Assembly (NCBI RefSeq): GCF_028802875.1
Contig: NZ_JARAMP010000022.1
Location: 1 to 64,000 of the forward strand
Direction: 5' to 3'
From: Seohaeicola sp024304985
GTDB lineage: Bacteria > Pseudomonadota > Alphaproteobacteria > Rhodobacterales > Rhodobacteraceae
DNA: 64,000 bases
Made by a program: the position numbers and the translations under genes. Under the pieces are notes generated by a model that searched no databases, was not told the origin of the DNA, and was given only the letters and a program-made list of their open reading frames with translations. Positions within the stretch are counted from its first letter, which is position 1. Each line of letters opens with the position of its first letter. This document shows, piece after piece, positions 17,843-25,067 of the stretch.

Positions 17843-18762
17843 CACTTCTTACCACCCAGGCGCGGGGCGTTTACGTCATCGCGGTGACACCGTTTCATCC
17901 CGATGGGCGCATCGACATGGACAGTTGCGACCGCATGGTCGATTTCTACCTTGAGGCCGGCGCAACGGGCTTGACCGTTCTGGGCATGATGGGCGAAGCG
18001 CCCAAGCTGACGGTGGAAGAGTCGCGCGATGTGGTAGAGCGTATCCTCAAGCGTGTCGCGGGGCGGGTCCCTGTGGTCGTCGGCGTCTCGGCCCCCGGCT
18101 TCGCGCAGATGGATACGCTGACGCGGATGGTGATGGATTTGGGCGCGGCGGGCGTGATGGTGGCCCCTCCGGGCAGCCTGCGGACCGATGACCAGATCGT
18201 CACCTACTACCGCCAAGTGGCTGAACTGCTGGGCAATGTGCCTTTTGTCTTGCAGGATTTTCCTCTGGCCACTGGGGTGCAGATGTCGAACGGCGTCATC
18301 GCGCGGATCATGAACGACCTGCCGACTTGCGTCTGTCTCAAGCATGAAGATTGGCCGGGACTGGAAAAGATCACCGCTCTGCGGCGGGATGGCGTGCTGA
18401 ACCGGCGGATCTCGATCCTGTGTGGCAACGGCGGCGTGTTCCTGCCCGAAGAGATGGAACGCGGGGCAGACGGCGCCATGACCGGCTTTGCCTACCCCGA
18501 AATGATGGTGGCCGTGGTCGAACATCACGCCAAAGGACAGATGGACCGGGCACGTGACCTGTTTGATGCCTATCTGCCCTTGGCACGCTTCGAACAGCAG
18601 CCGGGTATGGGCCTTGCCATCCGCAAATACACTTTGGCGAAGCGGGGCATCATCGCCCATGATGCGCTGCGCAAACCAGGTGCGGCGCTGTCGGCAGCCA
18701 GCCGGGCAGAAGTGGATCTGCTGATCGCGCGACAGGAAAAAAGATTGAAGGAGCTGGATTGA
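17839..18762 (+). CDS. DapA-like (dihydrodipicolinate synthase/N-acetylneuraminate lyase) family protein
   Basis: A 307-residue class I aldolase fold. The Schiff-base lysine is K168 in CLKHEDWPG. The sites that mark true dihydrodipicolinate synthase are changed: the Thr-Thr pair of the GTTGE loop is Met50-Met51 (GMMGE), and the catalytic tyrosine of the LYNxP motif is Gln139 (LQDFP). The protein is thus probably not the lysine-biosynthesis enzyme but a pyruvate- or 2-oxoacid-dependent lyase or dehydratase of a catabolic route. It starts in overlap with the racemase gene and its stop overlaps the next ATG. Confidence 0.88.
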   Translation: MTLLTTQARGVYVIAVTPFHPDGRIDMDSCDRMVDFYLEAGATGLTVLGMMGEAPKLTVEESRDVVERILKRVAGRVPVVVGVSAPGFAQMDTLTRMVMDLGAAGVMVAPPGSLRTDDQIVTYYRQVAELLGNVPFVLQDFPLATGVQMSNGVIARIMNDLPTCVCLKHEDWPGLEKITALRRDGVLNRRISILCGNGGVFLPEEMERGADGAMTGFAYPEMMVAVVEHHAKGQMDRARDLFDAYLPLARFEQQPGMGLAIRKYTLAKRGIIAHDALRKPGAALSAASRAEVDLLIARQEKRLKELD

Positions 18763-19532
18763 TGGATCTTGGACTGACTGGAAAACGCGCGCTTGTGCTG
18801 GGGGCCAGCCGTGGCCTTGGCATGGCGATTGCCAAATCGCTGGCCGCCGAAGGCACAACCGTTTTTGCCGCCGCCCGCAGCCGGGACAAGATCGAGGCAT
18901 GGGCCAAAGGAATGGACAATGTCCACCCAATGACTCTGGATCTCTCCGATCTGGCGTCAGTGGATGCGGTGGTGAACGATCTGCTGGCCAAGGGTGGCGT
19001 TGACATCATCGTCAACAACAGTGGCGGCCCACCCCCCGGCACCGCGCAGGACGCGGATCGTGGCGCTTGGCTGTCTCAGTTCGAGGCGATGGCGGCGAAT
19101 ATCTTTCATCTGACAACGCGGCTCTTGCCCGAGATGAAGGCGCGGGGCTGGGGGCGTGTGATCTCGGTCACGTCATCGGGTGTGGAGCAGCCGATCCCCA
19201 ACCTTGCCCTGTCGAACGGGATACGGTCGGCGGTTGTGGGTTGGTCCAAGACATTGGCGAATGAGGTGGCGGCGGATGGGATCACCGTCAACGTCGTGAT
19301 GCCGGGGCGCATCCATACGCAGCGGGTGGACGAGTTGGATGCCGCCGCGGCCAAGCGGACACAAACCGATGTGGCCGAAGTGGCCAGCAAGTCCCGCGCG
19401 ACGATCCCGGCCGCACGCTATGGCCGGCCCGAGGAGTTTGCCGATGTCGTGACCTTCCTTGCCTCGGAACGCGCCTCCTATGTCACAGGCTCGCGCATTC
19501 GGGTCGATGGCGGGTCGGTCAAATCCATCTGA
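18762..19532 (+). CDS. atypical short-chain dehydrogenase/reductase (BKR-like)
   Basis: A 256-residue Rossmann protein that begins with the cofactor motif LGASRGLG (residues 13-20) and keeps NNSGGP and the C-terminal SYVTGSRIRVDGGS. The catalytic YxxxK is missing: after S138/S139 the expected Tyr and Lys positions are S151 and R155 (LALSNGIRSAVVG). This is a known pattern of a 'BKR-like' SDR subgroup without the normal tetrad. It may still reduce or oxidise a substrate by another mechanism. Last gene of the operon; the start overlaps the previous stop (TGATG). Confidence 0.9.
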   Translation: MDLGLTGKRALVLGASRGLGMAIAKSLAAEGTTVFAAARSRDKIEAWAKGMDNVHPMTLDLSDLASVDAVVNDLLAKGGVDIIVNNSGGPPPGTAQDADRGAWLSQFEAMAANIFHLTTRLLPEMKARGWGRVISVTSSGVEQPIPNLALSNGIRSAVVGWSKTLANEVAADGITVNVVMPGRIHTQRVDELDAAAAKRTQTDVAEVASKSRATIPAARYGRPEEFADVVTFLASERASYVTGSRIRVDGGSVKSI

Positions 19533-19621
19533 TCTTCGGGATCATGGCGGCCTGACAGAAGCCAACCGTTAAGATTTCCTTACGTCGCTCGCGTAACACA
19601 TTGAAAACATTGGCCCCGCAA

Positions 19622-19642
19622 AATGTCCCACCGTGGGACATT
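19622..19642 (-). terminator. perfect palindrome between converging operons, likely terminator of the bch-puh-hemA operon
   Basis: AATGTCCCAC (19622-19631) and GTGGGACATT (19633-19642) are perfect inverted repeats around one base. Read on the minus strand it lies 16 bp after the hemA stop and is followed by TTTTG, so it can end the photosynthesis operon; on the plus strand it ends the ABC/SDR operon region with TT only. No other feature was seen in 19533-19658. The spacing TGT-N11-ACA resembles but does not match a PpsR site. Confidence 0.55.
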
Positions 19643-19658
19643 CTCCGGGGCCTCTGAA

Positions 19659-20873
19659 TCAGGCGACCGCGTGGGCGATCGCGCAGCGCTTCCACAAGGT
19701 GCTGAGAGCGGCAACCAGATGGTCGATGTCCGCATCCGAATGAAAGGGCGACGGGGTGAACCGCAACCGCTCGGTCCCCTTGGGCACGGTAGGATAGTTG
19801 ATCGGCTGAACGTAGATCCCGAAATCCTGCATCAGGATATCCGCCAGCTGGCGGCACTTGACCGGGTCCTTGATCATCACCGGGATGATGTGGCTGTCAT
19901 TGTGAAGATGCGGGATGCCAGCACGGTCCAGCATGGCGCGCAGACGCGCGACCTGACGCTGCTGCGCCTCGCGCTCGACGCTGGATTGCTTGAGATGTGC
20001 GATACTGGCCTGCGCCGCAGCCGCCACGGCAGGAGGTAGCGCCGTGGTGAAGATGAAGCCGCTGGCGAAAGAGCGGATGAAATCGCACAGCGCCGCCGAT
20101 CCGGTGATGTAGCCGCCAACCACGCCAAAGGCTTTGCCCAGCGTGCCTTCGATCAGGGTGATGCGGTCCATTAGACCTTCCCGTTCCGCGACACCCCCGC
20201 CGCGTGGCCCATACATGCCGACAGCATGAACTTCGTCCAGATAAGTCATGGCACCATGTTTCTCGGCAACTTCCACGATCTCGCGGATCGGAGCGATGTC
20301 GCCATCCATGGAATAGACACTTTCAAACGCAACGATCTTGGGCGCATTGGCCGGCAGTGCCGCCAGCTTGCGATCCAGATCAGCGGGATCGTTATGCTTC
20401 CAGATCACCTTCTTGGCGCGGCTGTGACGGATGCCTTCGATCATGCTGGCATGGTTCAACTCGTCCGACAGGATGATGCAATCGGGCAGGCGAGAGCCAA
20501 GCGTGCTGAGCGCAGCCCAATTCGACACATAACCGCTGGTGAACAAAAGCGCCGCTTCCTTGCCGTGCAGATCTGCCAGTTCCCGTTCTAGAAGCAAATG
20601 TGCGTGGTTGGTCCCCGAGATGTTGCGCGTGCCACCGGCACCCGCACCGAAGCTGTCAACGGCGGCTTTCATGGCGTCGGTCACAACCGGATGCTGGCCC
20701 ATGCCAAGGTAGTCATTCGAGCACCAGACCGTGACCTGATCTGGCGTGTTCTCGCTATGGCTGATGGCGCGCGGGAACTGACCCTTCTTGCGCTCCAGCT
20801 CGGCAAAGATGCGGTAATTGCCTTCGGCTTTCAATGCGTCAAGCTGGCTTTGGAAAAGGGCGTCAAAGTCCAT
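19659..20873 (-). CDS. hemA: 5-aminolevulinate synthase
   Basis: A 404-residue PLP enzyme that condenses glycine and succinyl-CoA to 5-aminolevulinate, the first step of tetrapyrrole synthesis. Features are the SNDYLGM and GTRNISG motifs (residues 52-87), the YLDEVHAVG loop with the cofactor Asp, and the Schiff-base Lys247 in GTLGKAFG. The length matches Rhodobacter HemA. It is the last gene of the photosynthesis superoperon, 15 bp after puhE, which links precursor supply to bacteriochlorophyll synthesis. A second ALA synthase gene elsewhere is usual in this group. Confidence 0.97.
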   Translation of the reverse strand: MDFDALFQSQLDALKAEGNYRIFAELERKKGQFPRAISHSENTPDQVTVWCSNDYLGMGQHPVVTDAMKAAVDSFGAGAGGTRNISGTNHAHLLLERELADLHGKEAALLFTSGYVSNWAALSTLGSRLPDCIILSDELNHASMIEGIRHSRAKKVIWKHNDPADLDRKLAALPANAPKIVAFESVYSMDGDIAPIREIVEVAEKHGAMTYLDEVHAVGMYGPRGGGVAEREGLMDRITLIEGTLGKAFGVVGGYITGSAALCDFIRSFASGFIFTTALPPAVAAAAQASIAHLKQSSVEREAQQRQVARLRAMLDRAGIPHLHNDSHIIPVMIKDPVKCRQLADILMQDFGIYVQPINYPTVPKGTERLRFTPSPFHSDADIDHLVAALSTLWKRCAIAHAVA

Positions 20874-20888
20874 GGGCGTCCTCGTTTC

Positions 20889-21698
20889 TTATGGTTTTTC
20901 GTAAGGGAGTGTTTCGGGGTGAGCGGGTTTTGGCGCGGGCAACATCCAACGCCAGAGTTTTTCGTCAGGCAGAGGCAGTACCATCAGCCAATGCTCCAGC
21001 AGGGCAAGGCTTGTGATCGCAGTCAAAAGGGTAAAGCCGGTGATGTCCCCTGCGGTGTCCACCGCCCAAAGGCGTTCCAGCCAGCAGGCCACGGCAAAGG
21101 TCAGGGCAGTGACCGAGAAGGGAAAGACCCAGTTCAGCCGCGACAGCCGGAAATGGCTGGGCAGATGCGCCAGCGGGCTGGGCAGGAATTCCACGTTGAT
21201 CTTGGGCACGCCGAAGAAGAGGTTCAGCTTGGCGGATACACGGGCGAAAAACAGAACGACGAAGGTCCACAGGCCGAAGGCGTTTTCAGCACCCCAACCC
21301 ACCAGCAGGATCAGGATCATCGTCGCGACCAGCAGCATCTCGTGATAGGCGATGGTGCCCCACGCTCGGATGAAGCGCTCCCATTCCGGCAATTTCTCGG
21401 GGCAGTGGTTGGCGTTGGGGCCGGTGATAATGCCGGTCAGAAAGGCCAGTTCGATCCAGCCCCAGACCGCAATGGCCGAGAGGAAGGCAAGATAGGCGCC
21501 AGTTGAACTGACGTCATCGAAGGTGGCGTATAGCCCCCAGAGACCTATCCCGAATAGCGGCAAGGCGGCCCATGTCGCCATGTTGCAGGCCCGCGCGCCA
21601 TGCCTGTCGGCATAGCGCACGGCCATCAGGATCACCCCGGTCGAGAACCACCAGACAAAAAGGGCCGCGAGGGCCGCGATCCATGGGTTTTCCAGCAT
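20889..21698 (-). CDS. puhE: photosynthetic complex assembly protein PuhE
   Basis: A 269-residue integral membrane protein with about seven hydrophobic segments, starting MLENPWIAALAALFVWWF. It matches the PuhE family ('photosynthetic complex assembly protein 2'), whose loss in Rhodobacter alters reaction-centre and pigment levels. Conserved features include the GPNANHCPEKLPEWERF segment and a long polar loop NLFFGVPKINVEFLP. Start ATG 21698 overlaps the acsF stop. Longer frames upstream are out of context inside acsF. Confidence 0.93.
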   Translation of the reverse strand: MLENPWIAALAALFVWWFSTGVILMAVRYADRHGARACNMATWAALPLFGIGLWGLYATFDDVSSTGAYLAFLSAIAVWGWIELAFLTGIITGPNANHCPEKLPEWERFIRAWGTIAYHEMLLVATMILILLVGWGAENAFGLWTFVVLFFARVSAKLNLFFGVPKINVEFLPSPLAHLPSHFRLSRLNWVFPFSVTALTFAVACWLERLWAVDTAGDITGFTLLTAITSLALLEHWLMVLPLPDEKLWRWMLPAPKPAHPETLPYEKP

Positions 21699-22816
21699 CA
21701 GTATGCGGGCTCCAGGCGGGTGGAGACAGGCACGCGATGCGTTTTCGCCGGGATGGTGAACAGTGACACGAAAGCCGCAGCCGCACGGGCTTGCGACGTG
21801 AGGCGGCTGACCGCTGCGCCGAACCCGCTCTGCGTCTTGGCACGGGCCAGATCCGCATTGGCCTTCTGCAAGCGCACCAGACCGCGCTGCCAACGGGGAT
21901 GGTCAATATCCAGCGTGATCGGAAAGATCTGCTCGGACAGCTTGGAGGTCTTTGTAAAGACCTCGTGGGCATACCAGTCTGGATCCACCCCCAAGGCCTT
22001 GTGAAAGGCCGGACGCTGATGGTCGCGCACATACATGGTGGAATAAACGGCCGTGAGGAAGAACTTGATCCACAGAACGTTGATGCCACTGGTCAACTTC
22101 GGATCGGTCTTCATCAGCAAGGCGAAGGCTTCGCCATGGCTGAACTCGTCGTTGCACCACTCTTCGAACCATTTGAAGATCGGATGGAAGCGGTGCTCGG
22201 GATGTGCCTCGAGGTGACGGAAGATCGTGATGTAACGGGCATAGCCGATCTTTTCGGACAGGTAGGTGGCATAGTAGATAAACTTGGGACGGAAGTAGGT
22301 GTATTTCTTCTTCTGCGTCAGAAACCCAAGGTTCACCGCCACGCCCGCTTCGCGCAGCGCATCATTGATGAAGCCAGCGTGCCGCGCCTCGTCCCGCGCC
22401 ATCAGCTGGAAAAGCTGCGTGATGTCGGCATTGCTGCCGCGCCGCTTCATTTCCTTGTAAAGAACACAGCCCGAGAATTCGGCGGTGCAGGAGCTTATCA
22501 GGAAATCGAGGAATTCCTTCTTCAGCTGCGGCTCCATCCCGTCCCAATCGACATGGTCCCAGTTCTCGTTCTTCTTGAAATGACCCCGGTTCGGATCGCT
22601 CTGCATCTGCGCGATCAAAGCGTCCCAGTCCTCGCGGACCGGGGTCACGTCAATCGCGTCCAGCTCGTCGAAATCGGTGGTGTAGAAACGTGGCGTCAGC
22701 AGGGTATCCTGCATTGCAACCTGCGTCGCGGCCTCGCTGTCGAATTTCTCCTGATTGGCTTCCTGCGTGGCAAGCGCCTCTTCTGCGGTCAGGGCATCTG
22801 CGGAATGAACGTTCAT
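21698..22816 (-). CDS. acsF: oxygen-dependent Mg-protoporphyrin IX monomethyl ester cyclase
   Basis: A 372-residue diiron enzyme that forms the fifth (E) ring of chlorophyllides using oxygen and electrons. Ferritin-like iron ligands are visible: E113, the RDEARH motif (E143, H146), and CNDEFSHGEAF (E224, H227). ATG 22816 is backed by AGGAGG and overlaps the stop of the preceding gene bciE (ATGA). The strictly anaerobic alternative BchE is not in this window, so pigment can be made in air, as in aerobic anoxygenic phototrophs. It lies at the membrane with BciE. Confidence 0.97.
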   Translation of the reverse strand: MNVHSADALTAEEALATQEANQEKFDSEAATQVAMQDTLLTPRFYTTDFDELDAIDVTPVREDWDALIAQMQSDPNRGHFKKNENWDHVDWDGMEPQLKKEFLDFLISSCTAEFSGCVLYKEMKRRGSNADITQLFQLMARDEARHAGFINDALREAGVAVNLGFLTQKKKYTYFRPKFIYYATYLSEKIGYARYITIFRHLEAHPEHRFHPIFKWFEEWCNDEFSHGEAFALLMKTDPKLTSGINVLWIKFFLTAVYSTMYVRDHQRPAFHKALGVDPDWYAHEVFTKTSKLSEQIFPITLDIDHPRWQRGLVRLQKANADLARAKTQSGFGAAVSRLTSQARAAAAFVSLFTIPAKTHRVPVSTRLEPAY

Positions 22817-23109
22817 AGCATCACCTCCTCGGAGAATGAGAATTCGCAAAGTTCCATGAACTCGAAATCACCGGTCAGGCGGGTCCAGAGCCGCTCCAGC
22901 TTGCTGGCGCGGATGATCGTGGCCTCGCGGTCCTCGATCACCACTTCGCCGTAGGGGGCCATGATCTGCGGCCCATGCACCTTGACCTCATCCCCCGGAT
23001 AGATCACGGCGCCGTTGTTGAATTTCACATGCGCATGCAGGCTTTCGAACCTGTGGCTCACTTCGACGGTGCAGGGGGCGCGTTCAACCTCTTTTGTCAA
23101 CAGTCCCAT
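22813..23109 (-). CDS. bciE: AcsF cyclase auxiliary subunit BciE
   Basis: A 98-residue soluble protein between puhC and acsF with an ATGA overlap to acsF. It contains the compact beta-rich stretch FNNGAVIYPGDEVKVHGP and a C-terminal WTRLTGDFEFMELCEFSF. The alphaproteobacterial form of the aerobic cyclase needs a small protein encoded at this exact position, named BciE in Rhodobacter sphaeroides; it has no similarity to Ycf54 of cyanobacteria. The identification rests on position, size and remembered family features. In older Roseobacter maps this gene appears only as 'hypothetical'. Confidence 0.82.
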   Translation of the reverse strand: MGLLTKEVERAPCTVEVSHRFESLHAHVKFNNGAVIYPGDEVKVHGPQIMAPYGEVVIEDREATIIRASKLERLWTRLTGDFEFMELCEFSFSEEVML

Positions 23110-23127
23110 ATCGGTTCCCTTTCGATA

Positions 23128-23589
23128 TCAATCCAGCAGCCTGGCGAAGGCTCTGGTGTTTGTGAGCCCGAACCCCATGAGGTCCGCGCTCCATCCGATC
23201 GTGTCGTCATAGATGGCAATCCGGTTGCCTTCCGTGCGGACCAACCGCACGGGACCGTCAAGGGCCACGCCGTGCTTGGTGCGTTCCCGCACCAGAACCC
23301 GGTGAACACCCGAGATGAAACCGCCCTGTTCGGGCGAGAGTTCGGCGATAATCTGTCCGTTGACATCCATGACGCGGGCAGCCCCGCTCAGGTCGCCAGA
23401 CAGGATGATGATCCGCTCTGCCACCACTGCCTCGCGCGGGGGGGTGGATTCAAGCGGGCGATCCGTGAGTGTGGCCATGGTGACCAGTGCAAGACAGACA
23501 AGGACAAGAGCGGTCAAGCTGCGTCCCAGAAAACGCGGGATCAGATCGACTTCCGGGCTGGCCTTGTAGGGGTGAACGGGCATGGTCAT
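23128..23589 (-). CDS. puhC: photosynthetic complex assembly protein PuhC
   Basis: A 153-residue protein with one N-terminal membrane segment (about residues 18-40, LTALVLVCLALVTMATL) and a periplasmic domain ending in LMGFGLTNTRAFARLLD, the PuhC hallmark. It assists assembly of the reaction centre-LH1 core complex. The start is ATG 23589 (MTMPVHPY), with a GAGGA element before it; a longer frame overlapping puhB is rejected. It is followed by bciE after 18 bp; no puhD-like small gene is present between them. Confidence 0.93.
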   Translation of the reverse strand: MTMPVHPYKASPEVDLIPRFLGRSLTALVLVCLALVTMATLTDRPLESTPPREAVVAERIIILSGDLSGAARVMDVNGQIIAELSPEQGGFISGVHRVLVRERTKHGVALDGPVRLVRTEGNRIAIYDDTIGWSADLMGFGLTNTRAFARLLD

Positions 23590-23599
23590 GATCTGATCC

Positions 23600-24247
23600 T
23601 CATTCTGCCGCAACAGCATTGCCCTGCGGTGCGGCGACAGGTTGATTGCGGGTGATGACCGGACTTGTGACACGCTTTTCCGCTGCGTCGCTGATCATCC
23701 TGGCGATATTGGCCGCCTCGGGGATGCATCGCAGCGCGGGTTGGGTGCGCCGCATGACCCAAGGGCGCACATGCGGCCAGCACACCAGATAGGAAAGGCG
23801 CGTATCGCCCATCAGATCCAGAGCGATGGTGCCGGTCCCGGTTTTCCGCAGATCAAGTGTTGCATTGGCAATCTGCGTGTAGGGCAGGTTCAGCGTCACA
23901 GTCAGAGCCGCCCCGATCCGCATCGCCACACGGCGGTTCGTGATCGTATAGACGGTGGCCCGCGCCTGAATAATGGCGGTGATCATCAGAAGCACTGAAA
24001 CGATGCCACCCAGAACGATGAAGGGGAAAGCCCCACTCACCGCCTGAGATAATGTGACCTGGTCGCTGAGCACGATGAAGCGCCAGGCGAAGAGAAACAG
24101 GAAATACCCGACCACCCAGTACAGGTTGAGGGATTCCTTGGTGAGGGCCCACCAGTCGGGACGGCCCTGCCAGAGGATCACTTCGCCCTCGGGCGGAAGC
24201 TCCGGCAGACCGTTGATCGGTTCCTGGTCGAAATCGTCGTGGGACAT
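23600..24247 (-). CDS. puhB: photosynthetic complex assembly protein PuhB
   Basis: A 215-residue membrane protein with a PH-like bacterial domain. N-terminal EGEVILWQGRPDWWAL, then hydrophobic segments near residues 42-60 and 72-95, and a cytoplasmic part with VYTITNRRVAMRIGAAL. In Rhodobacter, PuhB is needed for efficient reaction-centre assembly. It follows puhA by 21 bp in the conserved order puhA-puhB-puhC. Confidence 0.95.
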   Translation of the reverse strand: MSHDDFDQEPINGLPELPPEGEVILWQGRPDWWALTKESLNLYWVVGYFLFLFAWRFIVLSDQVTLSQAVSGAFPFIVLGGIVSVLLMITAIIQARATVYTITNRRVAMRIGAALTVTLNLPYTQIANATLDLRKTGTGTIALDLMGDTRLSYLVCWPHVRPWVMRRTQPALRCIPEAANIARMISDAAEKRVTSPVITRNQPVAAPQGNAVAAE

Positions 24248-24268
24248 GATGGACCCCCTTTTCTTGCG

Positions 24269-25039
24269 TCAGAGTTGCGGCTCAAGCCGGTCCTGGCTGG
24301 CATAGAGTTTGCCGCCAGCGTAGTAGCCCGAGATCTTGTCTTCCTCGAGCAGTGTCACCTGCCGGGGCGAGGCGGTCTTGGGCACATTGTTGAAATGCTT
24401 GCCGAAGATCGAGTGGATCTTGACGCGGTCCGACTTGATCTTGCAGAGCGTCATCGGCACCAGTCGTGTGCCTTCGCCCCATGCAGCATCCAGCTTGATC
24501 TCGAGATAACGGACCAGTTGTTCCGGCTCGTCGATCCACATGTCGACGATGCTGCCCACGATCTCCAGATCGCCGGCCTGCACCGGAAGACCGCGCGGAT
24601 CACGCCCCGCAGAGACATGAAAATGCTCGGTCGCAGCCATCGGGATGATCTTGGGGTGACCCTTGCCATCCAGTTCCGGCACGTCGCGGCGCGGCGCCCA
24701 GGACGCAGGGCCGACACCGTCGATCATCGGATCGCCGGTCGGTTCAAAGGGAAAGCCATTGCCCGCAGCAGTCTTGCGCACTGCGATATCCGTGCGCTCA
24801 GGATTCTGGCCGCTGGGAACTGTGACCTCGCCCCGGCCATGGGCCAGCTTGAAGGTCTTGTCGTCCGGCACCGGGAACAGTCCCTGGTTGGCGGATTGCT
24901 TGCCGTCGTCATCCTCGAGCGGATACCCCTCGCGCATGTTCTCGCGCTGGATATAGATGATGAGAAGAGCGAAGAAGCCGTAGAACAGCCAGAGAGTCAG
25001 GCTGGCAAGGTCGAATTCGCCGAAGAAAGTTGCTGTCAT
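24269..25039 (-). CDS. puhA: photosynthetic reaction centre H subunit
   Basis: A 256-residue subunit with one membrane helix (about residues 10-32, LASLTLWLFYGFFALLIIYI) followed by RENMREGYPLEDDD, which is nearly invariant in PuhA. The rest is the cytoplasmic beta-barrel domain that caps the L and M subunits. AGGAGGA precedes ATG 25039. The L and M genes (pufL, pufM) are not in this window, so a complete reaction centre depends on genes elsewhere. Confidence 0.97.
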   Translation of the reverse strand: MTATFFGEFDLASLTLWLFYGFFALLIIYIQRENMREGYPLEDDDGKQSANQGLFPVPDDKTFKLAHGRGEVTVPSGQNPERTDIAVRKTAAGNGFPFEPTGDPMIDGVGPASWAPRRDVPELDGKGHPKIIPMAATEHFHVSAGRDPRGLPVQAGDLEIVGSIVDMWIDEPEQLVRYLEIKLDAAWGEGTRLVPMTLCKIKSDRVKIHSIFGKHFNNVPKTASPRQVTLLEEDKISGYYAGGKLYASQDRLEPQL

Positions 25040-25067
25040 GGTCGTGTCCTCCTAGGGGAGCCTTGTA

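Noticed and set aside
17839..18762. Gene as dapA of lysine biosynthesis
   Set aside because: Key Tyr and Thr residues are changed and the neighbours are catabolic.
19624..19640. Palindrome after hemA as a PpsR site
   Set aside because: The TGT and ACA are 11 bases apart rather than 12, and it lies downstream of genes on both sides.
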